DNA of 30,354 nucleotides from Candidatus Bathyarchaeota archaeon (GCA_029883255.1 JAOUJL010000004.1:1-30354), one strand, 5' to 3'; counted from the first letter of the stretch, positions 8,394-17,426 are shown. Program-made: numbers and translations. The notes: generated by a model not told the origin, from the letters alone.

Positions 8394-8834
8394 TTGAGTA
8401 GAAGAGTGGGGCACTTGAATCTTAGAATCCTTAGGAGGAGGGCTGAAATGTTGGATGCGGTTAGTACCGGGCTTCATCCCTCCGCTGTGATTACTCAGTT
8501 GGCTGAGAAGTATGGTGTTACGGAGCGGGCTTTGTGGAGTGACTGGCAACGCCGGGAAAAATGGGTTCCTTTACTTTTGGATTTGGAGAAGTATGCAGGG
8601 TTTACTGAGATGATAGGGCAGAAGTTGAAGGGGGTTCAGAAGGCTGCTTGGAGCATCTATTTGAAAGCAAGCAACGACAGCGCAAGAGTAGGCGCCCTCA
8701 GAACTATACTTGAGGCTTTAGAGATTCACAGAGACATCGTTCAAACACGAGACGTCATAGAGCGCCTGGAAAAAATAGAGGAGATCGCACAGAAACAGAA
8801 AATGCATAGAAGTTCTGGGAGTACATTGCATTGA
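8394..8834 (+). CDS. HTH protein, possible small-terminase-like DNA-binding protein
   Basis: A 146-residue protein. Residues 15-55 look like a helix-turn-helix of the resolvase/terminase-small-subunit kind (STGLHPSAVITQLAEKYGVTERALWSDWQRR). A helical middle follows, then a coiled-coil tail (DVIERLEKIEEIAQKQK). TTG 8394 is used because the basic N-terminus LRILRRRAEMLD looks conserved, but ATG 8449 has an excellent AGGAGGAGGG site upstream and may be an alternative start. It is the first of an overlapping run of genes (the next starts 4 bp before its stop). DNA packaging or partition is a guess from the HTH-plus-coiled-coil layout and the ParB-like gene downstream. Confidence 0.6.
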   Translation: MSRRVGHLNLRILRRRAEMLDAVSTGLHPSAVITQLAEKYGVTERALWSDWQRREKWVPLLLDLEKYAGFTEMIGQKLKGVQKAAWSIYLKASNDSARVGALRTILEALEIHRDIVQTRDVIERLEKIEEIAQKQKMHRSSGSTLH

Positions 8835-9343
8835 AAGCGTCGATCATTAAAAGAATCGAGAAGCTTGAGGAGCAGTTTAAGCCGTGTGAGCCAGAACTAC
8901 CGCCTGTTGATCTTGATCTGTTGATTAAGAGCGAAAGCGAGTACTTCAGCAAACAGATGGTTCTTTTGCGTACTAAGGCGCGGGAGCTTGGTTACGGAGA
9001 CAAGAACAATAAGGTTGGCTGGTTCGATCTGGGAAGCTGTGATCCGGTCTGTAATGAAGAGGTTAGAATGGAATGTTTGGAAGCTTTAAACGATGAGGAA
9101 GTGCAGATTATCGAAACCCTGCACAAGATTATTGAGAAGTGTATTCGGTTAACAGCCCTTCTAACTGAGGACGAGAAAGAAGCTATCAAACAATACAACT
9201 ACATGACAGTTTACCTACGTTATGGCTGGACCGGTAGATATGACGACTGTGAAGCCCCCAGTTATACACAAGACGAATACGAAGAGGCTAGACTACTCTA
9301 TGAACAGATTATGGCTAAACATGGAGAGAAGATCTATGAGTAA
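8831..9343 (+). CDS. Hypothetical protein with N-terminal coiled-coil motif
   Basis: A 170-residue acidic protein that I do not recognise. It begins MKASIIKRIEKLEEQFKP, a short amphipathic helix like the tail of the preceding protein and the head of the next. A long helical middle (residues 60-130) and a tyrosine-rich YLRYGWTGRYDD segment follow. It overlaps the stop of the preceding gene in an ATGA-type junction (TTGA, TTG start) and its own end overlaps the next start, so the three genes form one translationally coupled operon. Confidence 0.6.
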   Translation: MKASIIKRIEKLEEQFKPCEPELPPVDLDLLIKSESEYFSKQMVLLRTKARELGYGDKNNKVGWFDLGSCDPVCNEEVRMECLEALNDEEVQIIETLHKIIEKCIRLTALLTEDEKEAIKQYNYMTVYLRYGWTGRYDDCEAPSYTQDEYEEARLLYEQIMAKHGEKIYE

Positions 9344-9728
9344 CAAGGCGATTCTAAGGCGGCTTAAGAAGTTAGAGAAAGTTTTTGCTGTAGAGCCAAA
9401 AGACGAGTGGTTGGATATTCTAATGTGGAACGGATCGGAAGGCGGGATATTTGGGCACACACATTGTCGCATCTCTCTAGGTGGGAACCGAACGGAATGG
9501 ATACCGTGCTCTGATGAGGAAGAACTTGAGATTATGCGTGAACACTACGAACGAGAGGGCCATAGGGTCTATGGTAAGGGTGCTGAAGTGTCTTTTGCGG
9601 AGTATCTTGAGCGTTTCAGCTATCTAGGATCTGAAGAGCTGACTGTGAGAAGAGAAGCGATTATTGAACGGTTGAAGGGTGAAGAAGACGGAGTTAGAGT
9701 TGAGGATACCGGCTGCAGAACTTGTTGA
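9336..9728 (+). CDS. Hypothetical protein, second small protein with the same N-terminal motif
   Basis: A 130-residue protein of unknown function. ATG 9336 is chosen over upstream in-frame starts because it overlaps the preceding stop (9341-9343) by 8 bp, has GGAGAG upstream, and gives the N-terminus MSNKAILRRLKKLEKVF, which mirrors its neighbours. The rest mixes beta strands (residues 20-60, with HTHCRISLGG) and acidic helices. Its last 50 bases are overlapped by the start of the ParB-like frame. Confidence 0.55.
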   Translation: MSNKAILRRLKKLEKVFAVEPKDEWLDILMWNGSEGGIFGHTHCRISLGGNRTEWIPCSDEEELEIMREHYEREGHRVYGKGAEVSFAEYLERFSYLGSEELTVRREAIIERLKGEEDGVRVEDTGCRTC

Positions 9729-10469
9729 TGTTGATACGTTGCGGGTGGATCACGAAAATCCTAATAGGATGTCCTCTAGGCAGTTTAAAGCATTGAAGAA
9801 GAGTATTCAGCGTTGGGGTTTTGTCGTTCCCATCATAACGAACAGGGATTATCTTGTGGCTGACGGTGAACATCGTTTAAGGCTGCGAAGGATCTGGGCA
9901 TGAAACAGGTCAGCGTTGTTAGGTTGCCTGTGGATGATGTGGATAGGCGTATGATCAGGCAGGTGATGAATAAGATTCGTGGTGAACATGACCTTTTCCT
10001 GGATGCTGAGGAATATTATCGATTAGTTTCTGAAGGTTCACGGGATTTAATTAAGAGATTGTTGAACGAGAATGATCTTAGAATTGACAATTTGCTGAAG
10101 CTGCGAGAACCATTAGAGGATAACGAAGAAGAACTGAGGCGCATTGCAGAGAAGTTTAGGACAAGAGTTGAAAGTAGTGAGCTGGATAGAGAATGGGAAA
10201 AGGTTCAGCCTAGAGAACCGTTGAGGCTGAAGTGTCATGTTGAATTTTCTACTAAGGCTGAGGTTACGAAGAGAACGGTGGCTGTGTGCGAGGCTTTCGG
10301 CTTGGGTGTTGATGAGGCCAAGCATTTTATTGTTTTTGATGATTTTTCTCTGGATTTTTGCAAGGGCGATTTGATTTTTCTTACGGGTGATTCGGGTGGA
10401 GGAAAGACACTGCTTCTTAAAGCATTCAAGAGATTTTTCGGCAACTCGCCCCCTTATACGTCGTGCTAG
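9679..10469 (+). pseudogene. ParB-like / ABC ATPase gene, frameshifted and truncated
   Basis: Two frames together encode one protein. Frame 1 (GTG 9679 to TGA 9903) has a ParB/sulfiredoxin-type domain with DHENPNRMS, GFVVPIITNRDYLVADGEHRLR. Frame 2 continues seamlessly from about 9885 (KDLG then MKQVSVVRLPVDDVD) through a helical region to an ABC-type ATPase start with Walker A GDSGGGKT near the end. A single lost base in the G run around 9879 explains the shift: restoring it gives RLRAAKDLGMKQV. The frame then stops at 10469, about 15 residues after Walker A, so the rest of the ATPase domain is missing. Alternatives are a sequencing error for the shift or programmed frameshifting, but the lost C-terminus argues for decay. 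It may have been a partition or regulatory ATPase of the element. Confidence 0.65.
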
Positions 10470-10656
10470 TCGATCTGTCTTGAGTTGAATCTTTTAATAC
10501 ACCGTCAATGCCATTTTCTTGAACATTAGATGCCTAAAGAACGTCATCGGTTATTCCTTTTATGTTTATGTATTGCATTTGATACAGCAAACGCTTATGT
10601 AAATAATTTTTGAGTCTATAGAAGATTTTTCCATAATACTTTAATACATTGTTGCA

Positions 10657-10666
10657 GTATATATGG
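10657..10666 (+). promoter_or_regulatory. TATA box of the large secreted protein gene
   Basis: GTATATATGG is a good archaeal TATA box 41 bases before ATG 10707. It predicts a transcript start near 10687, inside an A/G-rich leader (AGAGAGAAAAGGAAG) that also holds the only purine-rich ribosome binding candidate. No gene is seen between 10470 and 10706. Confidence 0.55.
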
Positions 10667-10706
10667 ATTTTCTAACGTATATAGAGAGAAAAGGAAGAAA
10701 AGAAAA

Positions 10707-13700
10707 ATGAAGAAATTATTGTCAATTGTAATAGTTGCTGTTCTAATGCTATCAATGTTCTCAATGCTTTCACCGCAGGTCAAACCTTCGTCAGGTGTGG
10801 CGCCTGAGGTAGTGTGTGTACCATTTCACGGGAAACATCTCGGCGTACCCCATGATACTTGGATTGGAAAAGAGATTGTTCTGAAGGGCACTGCACACGA
10901 TTCAGATGGCGATACGACGTTGAAATCTTACAAATGGGATTTCGGTGACGGCTATTCAACAGGCTGGATCACTGGGGTCAATCCCTACGCGATCGAAGCA
11001 AAGCATACATACACTGGAACAATGGCTGACGGAACCACTTATGGACCAGGAAAATTCTTCACCGCTTGGTTGCATGTGGAAGACAATGAGGTAAACATTG
11101 GAAAAGACAGCTACTTCATTGCAATTAGAGACATATCAGACCCTAAGAAAAAACTTGAAATTGAAGTCAATGTAGCCATTGATAACGGCCTTTGGTGGTT
11201 ACACAAGACCCAAATCAGATATTCATCCAGTGGTACAGATTACGGATATTGGCGAGATAGTAGTTATGGCAGCTACATTACTGGTCCAACCAGTACAGCT
11301 GTTCTGTCCTTCGAGATCCACGGACACGTACCAACCGGCGATAGAGGGGAAGACCCATATGTAGAAACCGTCCAGAGGGGCTTAAGCTACGTCTTTACGC
11401 AATGTTATTCTCGCAGCATTAGTGGTCCAAGCCCTTCGTGTCCATATGGTGACCCAGACACTAACGGCAATGGTATCGGAGTAGATGTCAGTAGCGGCCG
11501 TCGCGTATATGAAATCGGCATGGTGATGATGGCTATAGCTGCAAGCGGCGATCCGAATCTGATAGCCACAACTGGAGGTGTAGCAGGTCGAACATACTTT
11601 GATATACTCACTGATATGGTTGATATGTGTGCATGGGGCCAAAACCAGGCTGGAAGCGGCAGAGGCGGCTGGAGATATGACTGGAACTATGGCAACAGTG
11701 ACAATTCTGTTACTCAGTGGCCAATAATTGGTTTGGAAGCGGCTGAGACGAACTGGGGAATCCTAGCACCTGCCTTTGTCAAATCTGAATTGGACTTGTG
11801 GCTAGCCTACAGCCAAAATACCAACGGAGGATTCGGCTACACGTCGCCTTGGGAGTGGGTTAACGTCGCTAAAACAGGTGCTGGCTTATGTGGCCTTGCA
11901 TACATTGAGCTTCCACCAACAGATACTAGGGTCACAAACGCGATAAACTATCTCAATGCGAGGTGGGGCGCAGGTGGGACGGACGGATACTGGGGAAACT
12001 ACTACGCTTTGTACGCGGTAATGAAAGGATGCAGACTCTTTGATCCGGAAATCGAGTACATCGGTTCTCACAACTGGTACTGGCACGACCCAGATGGTTT
12101 TGCACGTTACCTTGTAAATCAGCAAAGATCTGATGGAAAATGGCCAGCTGGTGTTTATGGCGGCGACATTTTAGATACGGGTTGGGCTATGCTAGCTCTC
12201 ACACCAACCGTTACATATGGACCTCCAGTTGCAGACGCTGGTTCAGACGTTGACAACCATCCACCCGAACCCGTTTCGGTAACGTTTGATGCCTCCGGAT
12301 CGTACCACACTGATCCCACAAAAAATATTGTGTTGTACGAGTGGGACTTCGAAGGTGATGGAGTATGGGACTACAGTAGTACTGACATCAAAGTTGAACA
12401 TGCATATCCAGCCTACAAGAATCCTGACGGCTCGATAGATTGGGACAAAACCGCCAAAGACTATACTGCCACCTTGAGAGTGACAGACAACAATGATCCG
12501 CCTCTGCAAGACAAAGACACATGCGTCATCCGCATAACACCGCCCCCATGGAAACCAGTTGCAGATCCAGACGGCCCCTATAGAGCAGTCACAGGCATTG
12601 CCTTACAACTAGATGGTTCAAAATCCTACGACCCTGAAAGCAGGATGTATGCGGAAACTCATCCTTGGTATGAAACAATAGAAAAATATGAATGGGATCT
12701 TGATAATGATGGGCAGTTCGATGATTCACCAGAGACCCAGCCTTCTTGGATTTGGAACAGCGAAGGCACCTACAGCGTAGGTCTCAAAGTTACAGATAGT
12801 CAACCAAGTGGTCCAGGAGGGACTGTTGGCCCACTAGACGTTGCTGCAAAATATGTTATAGTTACCGTTTCAGACTATGCAGAATCATTGATAATCACAA
12901 ATAAGCAAAAGTTATTGGAATTCGGAGTTGAAGGTGGCTTATCGGGAGACCAATCTAAAGAGAAAGTAGAGAAACTGCTCATCACTGCGAAACTTCTGCA
13001 TCCAGCAAGTATAACATGCCAATTGGAGAATGAATTATCAGATCCTGACAACTGGGAACAAATTGACAAATTTGTGGAAGATATGTGGGCGAAATTTAGA
13101 TTTGACCATCTAGTAATTTTGGGTCCCCCAGATGTAGTTCCCTTCTGTATTACAGATGATCCCACGGTGGACTTGCCGTTTCAACATACTAATGAAGGCA
13201 CTATTAGAACAGACTTTCATTATGGAGAGATTAATGGAGACGATTACCAAGATCTTGCTGTAGGAAGAATAGTGGGTAAAACTATCGATGACATGATTTT
13301 ACTCATGAAACCTTTAACGGAACAAAGCATCGGCGAAGCAGGTGTAATAGGTGCATGCAACGAATGGCAAGACTGCGGAAATCACATTTACAACCAGTTA
13401 ACAGACACAGCTGAGCTTGCCGTAGTCAAACTTTACCAAGGCGACACTCTGAGCAGGGAGAACTTCAGGAAAGAGTTGCAGAATAAGGGTGTTATCACCT
13501 GGCTAGGTCACTCAAGTGAATACGTCTGGGTGTACGCAAAGAAAAAACAGGAAGAAGTTGCACTGAATCACGCAGATGTCAGAGATGTCGGATTGGGCGG
13601 TACAACACCTATAGTTGTCGCAATAGGTTGTTGGTCCGCAAGTCTTCCAGTCTTGGTCCATTTAGCTTGGTGTATTCCAACTTCGTTCATTCACAAAGGT

Positions 13701-15047
13701 GCCAGCTGTTTTATAGGTTCTACTGCATATGAATGGGCTGGAAGATGGGGAAACGCATATTCAGAGAAGCTGGCTAAGTACTTCTTTAACCATTTAATCG
13801 CTGGAGAAGATATAGGAACTGCTTTCAAGAATGCAAAACGAGAATACGTCGACAAAGACCTGAAAGACATCTGGGGCGATCCGTGGGGTCGTGATAGGAA
13901 GACTCTTTTGGAATTTGTCCTTTACGGTGATCCATTATTCAATCCAACTTTTCCGAATGAAGCTTCAACAAAAATGTCTTTGAGAAACAAATTAACCTCA
14001 AGAAAAATTGCCTCATCTATCAAGGAATCAATTGACATAACGGAGTTTTATCATAGTACTATTGATGATTTTGACTTAATAGAGATTCCAGGCGCTGAAT
14101 TGCACGTTGAGCATGGATATCCAATAATCCCCATGATAACAAAGCGATACACAATACCAGCAGATGAGGAGTTTGCAGGTGTAAATCTTATCGATGCCAA
14201 TGGAGAGATTCTTTCAGGTACATTCAAGCTTCCAATAGGCCAAGCATGGAGTATCATGCCAACCACAGAGACTGAACTGTATGTTGCTGGTAGTTATCCT
14301 GGAACACTCTACAAAATTTCTGTCTTTCAAGAGCTAGATGGAACAAAGACACTGATTTTGACGGTGGCCCCCCTCCATTATGATAAACGGACAGGGGAAG
14401 TCTTTCTCTATAGACATATCGAGCTAGAAATAATAGCAGAACCCTCAACTATAGACATGATTCCATCTGACTGGGAGATACTAGAACCTATGTTACCAAC
14501 AGAAAGCATCTCACAAGCCTTCTCAATAAGAAATACTGCTAATCTACCTGTTACGGGAATAGACATAACTGCACAAGGCGACATTGAAGCATGGTTGACG
14601 TTCAATCTTACGGAAATAGACGAGCTACAACCAGGCGAGTCCAAGGGATTAGAGGCCTACTTAACAATACCACAACAGGTTAGCTTTGGTTTCTATTCAG
14701 GCTGCATAACATTAACAAGCAATTCTGGAAGTCAAAGCGTCCCTGTATATGTTTCAATAGGCGTTAACTGGGAATATCAATTTGAAGACTCAACAAGACA
14801 GACAATACTTAGAGTAAGCGCTAGCAAGGAATATTTCCAATTTGCAGCTCCTGACAAAGAGTTCTCGCCAAAACATGATCTTGATATGAGAATCACATGT
14901 AAAGCAATAATCATAATATACGAAGATTGGGAAATTAAAATAGTCACAGTTGATGTTGACACAGGCCTAGATTTTTGCATAGCGGTAGCATGGGATCAAC
15001 AGACACGCAAACGCTACATGCTCCTTGACAAGCCGGGAATCGAGTAG
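10707..15047 (+). CDS. Giant secreted protein: PKD domains, cyclase-like helical domain, C25/caspase-fold protease domain
   Basis: A 1446-residue exported protein. A signal peptide (MKKLLSIVIVAVLMLSMFSM) is followed by a PKD domain (residues 35-120, YKWDFGDG). Residues about 150-500 have repeats like the alpha-alpha barrel of terpene cyclases and prenyltransferases (QRSDGKW, DTGWAMLAL). Two more PKD domains follow at 505-610 and 620-720 (YEWDFEGDG, YEWDLDNDG). Residues about 725-1085 resemble the gingipain C25 peptidase, a caspase-fold cysteine protease, with a candidate dyad His935 (WLGHSS) and Cys975 (AIGCWSAS). A beta-sandwich tail reaches the end. No C-terminal membrane anchor is seen. 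PKD domains suggest a surface or matrix location. It is the largest gene here and stands alone. The protease substrate is unknown, and the domain calls are by motif only. Confidence 0.8.
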   Translation: MKKLLSIVIVAVLMLSMFSMLSPQVKPSSGVAPEVVCVPFHGKHLGVPHDTWIGKEIVLKGTAHDSDGDTTLKSYKWDFGDGYSTGWITGVNPYAIEAKHTYTGTMADGTTYGPGKFFTAWLHVEDNEVNIGKDSYFIAIRDISDPKKKLEIEVNVAIDNGLWWLHKTQIRYSSSGTDYGYWRDSSYGSYITGPTSTAVLSFEIHGHVPTGDRGEDPYVETVQRGLSYVFTQCYSRSISGPSPSCPYGDPDTNGNGIGVDVSSGRRVYEIGMVMMAIAASGDPNLIATTGGVAGRTYFDILTDMVDMCAWGQNQAGSGRGGWRYDWNYGNSDNSVTQWPIIGLEAAETNWGILAPAFVKSELDLWLAYSQNTNGGFGYTSPWEWVNVAKTGAGLCGLAYIELPPTDTRVTNAINYLNARWGAGGTDGYWGNYYALYAVMKGCRLFDPEIEYIGSHNWYWHDPDGFARYLVNQQRSDGKWPAGVYGGDILDTGWAMLALTPTVTYGPPVADAGSDVDNHPPEPVSVTFDASGSYHTDPTKNIVLYEWDFEGDGVWDYSSTDIKVEHAYPAYKNPDGSIDWDKTAKDYTATLRVTDNNDPPLQDKDTCVIRITPPPWKPVADPDGPYRAVTGIALQLDGSKSYDPESRMYAETHPWYETIEKYEWDLDNDGQFDDSPETQPSWIWNSEGTYSVGLKVTDSQPSGPGGTVGPLDVAAKYVIVTVSDYAESLIITNKQKLLEFGVEGGLSGDQSKEKVEKLLITAKLLHPASITCQLENELSDPDNWEQIDKFVEDMWAKFRFDHLVILGPPDVVPFCITDDPTVDLPFQHTNEGTIRTDFHYGEINGDDYQDLAVGRIVGKTIDDMILLMKPLTEQSIGEAGVIGACNEWQDCGNHIYNQLTDTAELAVVKLYQGDTLSRENFRKELQNKGVITWLGHSSEYVWVYAKKKQEEVALNHADVRDVGLGGTTPIVVAIGCWSASLPVLVHLAWCIPTSFIHKGASCFIGSTAYEWAGRWGNAYSEKLAKYFFNHLIAGEDIGTAFKNAKREYVDKDLKDIWGDPWGRDRKTLLEFVLYGDPLFNPTFPNEASTKMSLRNKLTSRKIASSIKESIDITEFYHSTIDDFDLIEIPGAELHVEHGYPIIPMITKRYTIPADEEFAGVNLIDANGEILSGTFKLPIGQAWSIMPTTETELYVAGSYPGTLYKISVFQELDGTKTLILTVAPLHYDKRTGEVFLYRHIELEIIAEPSTIDMIPSDWEILEPMLPTESISQAFSIRNTANLPVTGIDITAQGDIEAWLTFNLTEIDELQPGESKGLEAYLTIPQQVSFGFYSGCITLTSNSGSQSVPVYVSIGVNWEYQFEDSTRQTILRVSASKEYFQFAAPDKEFSPKHDLDMRITCKAIIIIYEDWEIKIVTVDVDTGLDFCIAVAWDQQTRKRYMLLDKPGIE

Positions 15048-15294
15048 TTAAACGTCACTCTGCCCCAAACTTCCCTTTTTTGGTTAAGCGGAGAACATTC
15101 TAATCTCTTCTAGTTTTCGTGGTAAACTGAAATCTATGTTCAGATTATGCTAAGGGTATAAGCTCCTAGGGCTAGTACAACAACGCAAACTTCTCAAGCT
15201 AGTGTGGAATAGTATTTTCTTGTGGGGAAGTGATTCTTGTATCCTAAACCAAGAAGCCGATAAGGATTCGCACGTATTATTAGTCTTTTGCACT

Positions 15295-16104
15295 CTAACC
15301 GCTTCTTATTAAGGAAAAGAGACAAGTTTTAGATAAAGGGCAAGCCCCTTTTGTCTCTAGGCACTTTGGCTTGGCAGCGCAGACGCTGAACCCATCGGGT
15401 GCTTCTGCACAATGGTACCATATGATCAAGTCAACTACTCCAGGACTTTCTGAAAGGTCAAGATTGAGAACACGAATGCCTGCCAGGTGCTCTCTGCAAA
15501 AGCAAACCAAAGCATCTTGTAAGGCGTCCTTTTGGAGAGGGTCGAACAGACTTCCAGAGGAGAGATGATAGATTCCTGTTCTGAGTATAAATCTCATTTC
15601 GTGAATGTCAATGGGTGCCCTGTCTAAGTAGCCCATGTCCCGAAGAAAAATGTCTCTTCCCTTTGGTCCCAAGATCTTGGCTCCTTTACGGTTTTGCGAG
15701 AGTTCGTGAAGATGCGAAGTCCATTCCCTTATTGATTTTTGACTTAACTCTTCCAGAAGACTATACATTTTCTTCTCAGCCATATCTGACCGAAAAGCGA
15801 CGTTCCGAATAATGTTGATGAGGGTTTCTTTCCCTTTCTCTTTCCTGAAAAAGCCTGCCATCAAATGCTCAATCTTTTTAAATTCATCCTTGAAGAGCTT
15901 TGCATACTTGCGTCGATAGTAATTGTTAGACGCTATTAGTTCCCCGAGTTTTTCAAGAGCTACCATTGAATCGGGATCTTTATCCAGTTCCGTCTTATTT
16001 CCCAGAAAAGCAGTAATGTCCTTTTCAATCTGGGTTCTATATTCGGTCTTGTCAATCAATTGTTGAAAGCTATTCGCCAAGCTGTCTGGATCAAAGATCT
16101 CCAT
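15295..16104 (-). CDS. Putative HhH-GPD DNA glycosylase with C-terminal four-cysteine cluster
   Basis: A 269-residue protein. After an alpha-helical N-terminal half, residues 141-178 match the HhH-GPD base-excision pattern: hairpin ILGPKG with K148 in the place of the catalytic lysine of endonuclease III-type lyases, then PIDIHEMRF with D166 in the place of the catalytic aspartate (VDTH in endonuclease III). Cysteines 242, 248, 255 and 261 (C-x5-C-x6-C-x5-C) could bind a [4Fe-4S] cluster, as in endonuclease III/MutY, although the spacing differs from C-x6-C-x2-C-x5-C. The gene is divergent from the NurA-HerA operon and appears to share its promoter region. A role in removing modified or foreign bases is inference; archaeal 8-oxoguanine glycosylases are another possible relative. 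Confidence 0.6.
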   Translation of the reverse strand: MEIFDPDSLANSFQQLIDKTEYRTQIEKDITAFLGNKTELDKDPDSMVALEKLGELIASNNYYRRKYAKLFKDEFKKIEHLMAGFFRKEKGKETLINIIRNVAFRSDMAEKKMYSLLEELSQKSIREWTSHLHELSQNRKGAKILGPKGRDIFLRDMGYLDRAPIDIHEMRFILRTGIYHLSSGSLFDPLQKDALQDALVCFCREHLAGIRVLNLDLSESPGVVDLIIWYHCAEAPDGFSVCAAKPKCLETKGACPLSKTCLFSLIRSG

Positions 16105-16154
16105 ACTTCATCACGCTCTTACTTCAGTTCAGTGAAACACTTGAACTATGAAGT

Positions 16155-16163
16155 CTTATATAC
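16155..16163. promoter_or_regulatory. Bidirectional TATA element between the glycosylase-like gene and the NurA-HerA operon
   Basis: CTTATATAC reads as a TATA box on both strands (TATATAAG on the minus strand). Rightward it predicts a start just before ATG 16192; leftward it predicts a leader of about 30 bases before ATG 16104. This suggests the divergent genes are controlled from one point. Confidence 0.5.
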
Positions 16164-16191
16164 AGTACTTTTATTAATTATATTGGTTGAA

Positions 16192-16290
16192 ATGGGCAAA
16201 TATGACGAGGCGGTGTATCGTATTCTTTCTGATCCAGTTATGTCAAGTGAAGTTGCGAAGAAGCTTAGAATAGCGCAGAAGACTTTATAG
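16192..16290 (+). CDS. Short HTH-like peptide upstream of nurA
   Basis: ATG 16192 opens a 32-residue frame, MGKYDEAVYRILSDPVMSSE followed by VAKKLRIAQKTL, ending at TAG. It looks like the start of a small winged or classic HTH (helix, turn, recognition helix). It sits right after a TATA box and 32 bp before the nurA start. If the TAG is skipped the frame continues nine codons (GLLGDFMSG) to another TAG, so it may be a shortened copy of a slightly longer protein. Real but tiny, or a remnant; I cannot decide. Confidence 0.35.
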   Translation: MGKYDEAVYRILSDPVMSSEVAKKLRIAQKTL

Positions 16291-16322
16291 GGGCTTTTAG
16301 GTGATTTTATGAGTGGGTAGCT

Positions 16323-17426
16323 ATGTCCAAAAATTTTGATTTTGAGCAGCTAGTTGATTTATCTAATTGGACAGACTTCGACACTTTCATGCAAGACTTC
16401 GGTGAGAGATTGGATCGCGACATCAAAAAGTCTATAGATACCCGGCGGAAGCTTAGGAAGACCCTTCTCAGCAACCCTAAAATAAGGAAGGCTATTCGTC
16501 CTCGGAAGGAAGATGTTAAGAAGTGGGAGTCGCTACTGGAGTGGGCGGGGGATGAGTTATTTGGGGGGAATGTGTGTGGTGTTGACGGGACGCTTTCTCA
16601 TTATCCTATGGCTTCTGGGACGAGATGTAGGATAGGAATAGTCGCTACTTCTTACAGAAACAATAGGATTGAAAGGGTGTTGTACGTGTCTGAGAGGGAG
16701 CTTGCAGAGCCCTCTAAGACGCCTATGGAGCATTATAATAAACTTCTTGAAGGCCATCGGGTCACAAACATGTTGGTCAGGGCAATTATGCTTTATGGAG
16801 AGAGGCAGCTGGCGCTTCAGAGGCCGGAGAAATGGAAGTTTGTTCATGGTCAACTATTGCCTTATGAGTTGAGGACCGGTTTGGGCGCTTATCGTGCCTT
16901 AGATGTGAGTTTGGAAATGGGAAAGAAGTTGATCAAGGAGAAGACAGTTATAGGTATTATAGAAGATACTACACGTTTGGATCTTCTTAATGCAGGAATC
17001 ATTCTCGAGAGGGGTGAGTACATGCCTGCGACCGACCTCAAAAGGGAACTTGAAATCTATCTTTATGGCGATGACGAAAAGGGCATTTCAGGCGCTCACT
17101 TCAACCCAAAGGACAGGGCGAAATTTGAAAAGTTCATTGACAAATACGCTGCCAACATAAAGGTAGGAATTTTCAGGATAGGTTACAAACCGTATCTCTT
17201 TCACGCTCATAAGGATGTCTTTGATGAAGCTGCTGCCTTAATAGCGAGGGATAGTATGAACCAACCAATGCGTGGCTTTCCACTCTTGGTAGACTATGCT
17301 GACGAGATCTGTAGCAAAGTGCTTTCCTCAGGTGATTTTCAGAAGCAGATCACGTCTAGAATAGCTAAGATCAGCCCGGACGCTTTGGGATTTGAAATGA
17401 TAGCTAGAAGCACGAGGAGGAGATGA
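16323..17426 (+). CDS. nurA: NurA-family nuclease
   Basis: A 367-residue protein with the NurA signature near the N-terminal third: VCGVDGTLSHYP with D88 and G89 in the metal-binding DG motif, followed by a strand GIVATSYRNN. Acidic residues likely to complete the active site occur at GIIEDTTRLDLL and PLLVDYADEI. NurA is a 5'-3' exonuclease/endonuclease that works in a complex with a HerA hexamer; cellular copies act in DNA end resection beside Mre11-Rad50. Here there is no mre11 or rad50, the gene lies in a mobile element, and its stop overlaps the herA start by 4 bp (ATGA), so it is a coupled, element-borne pair more likely used in defence or element DNA processing. Confidence 0.82.
   Translation: MSKNFDFEQLVDLSNWTDFDTFMQDFGERLDRDIKKSIDTRRKLRKTLLSNPKIRKAIRPRKEDVKKWESLLEWAGDELFGGNVCGVDGTLSHYPMASGTRCRIGIVATSYRNNRIERVLYVSERELAEPSKTPMEHYNKLLEGHRVTNMLVRAIMLYGERQLALQRPEKWKFVHGQLLPYELRTGLGAYRALDVSLEMGKKLIKEKTVIGIIEDTTRLDLLNAGIILERGEYMPATDLKRELEIYLYGDDEKGISGAHFNPKDRAKFEKFIDKYAANIKVGIFRIGYKPYLFHAHKDVFDEAAALIARDSMNQPMRGFPLLVDYADEICSKVLSSGDFQKQITSRIAKISPDALGFEMIARSTRRR

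Noticed and set aside
11382..12509. Long antisense frames within the large secreted protein gene
   Set aside because: They are low-quality, His/Ser/Val-rich translations without ribosome binding sites or domains, and lie opposite a well-supported gene.
16270..16320. TAG read as pyrrolysine in the short ORF before nurA
   Set aside because: TAG ends normal-length genes here (for example the oxidoreductase and the large secreted protein) and no pyrrolysine genes are visible, so recoding is not supported.
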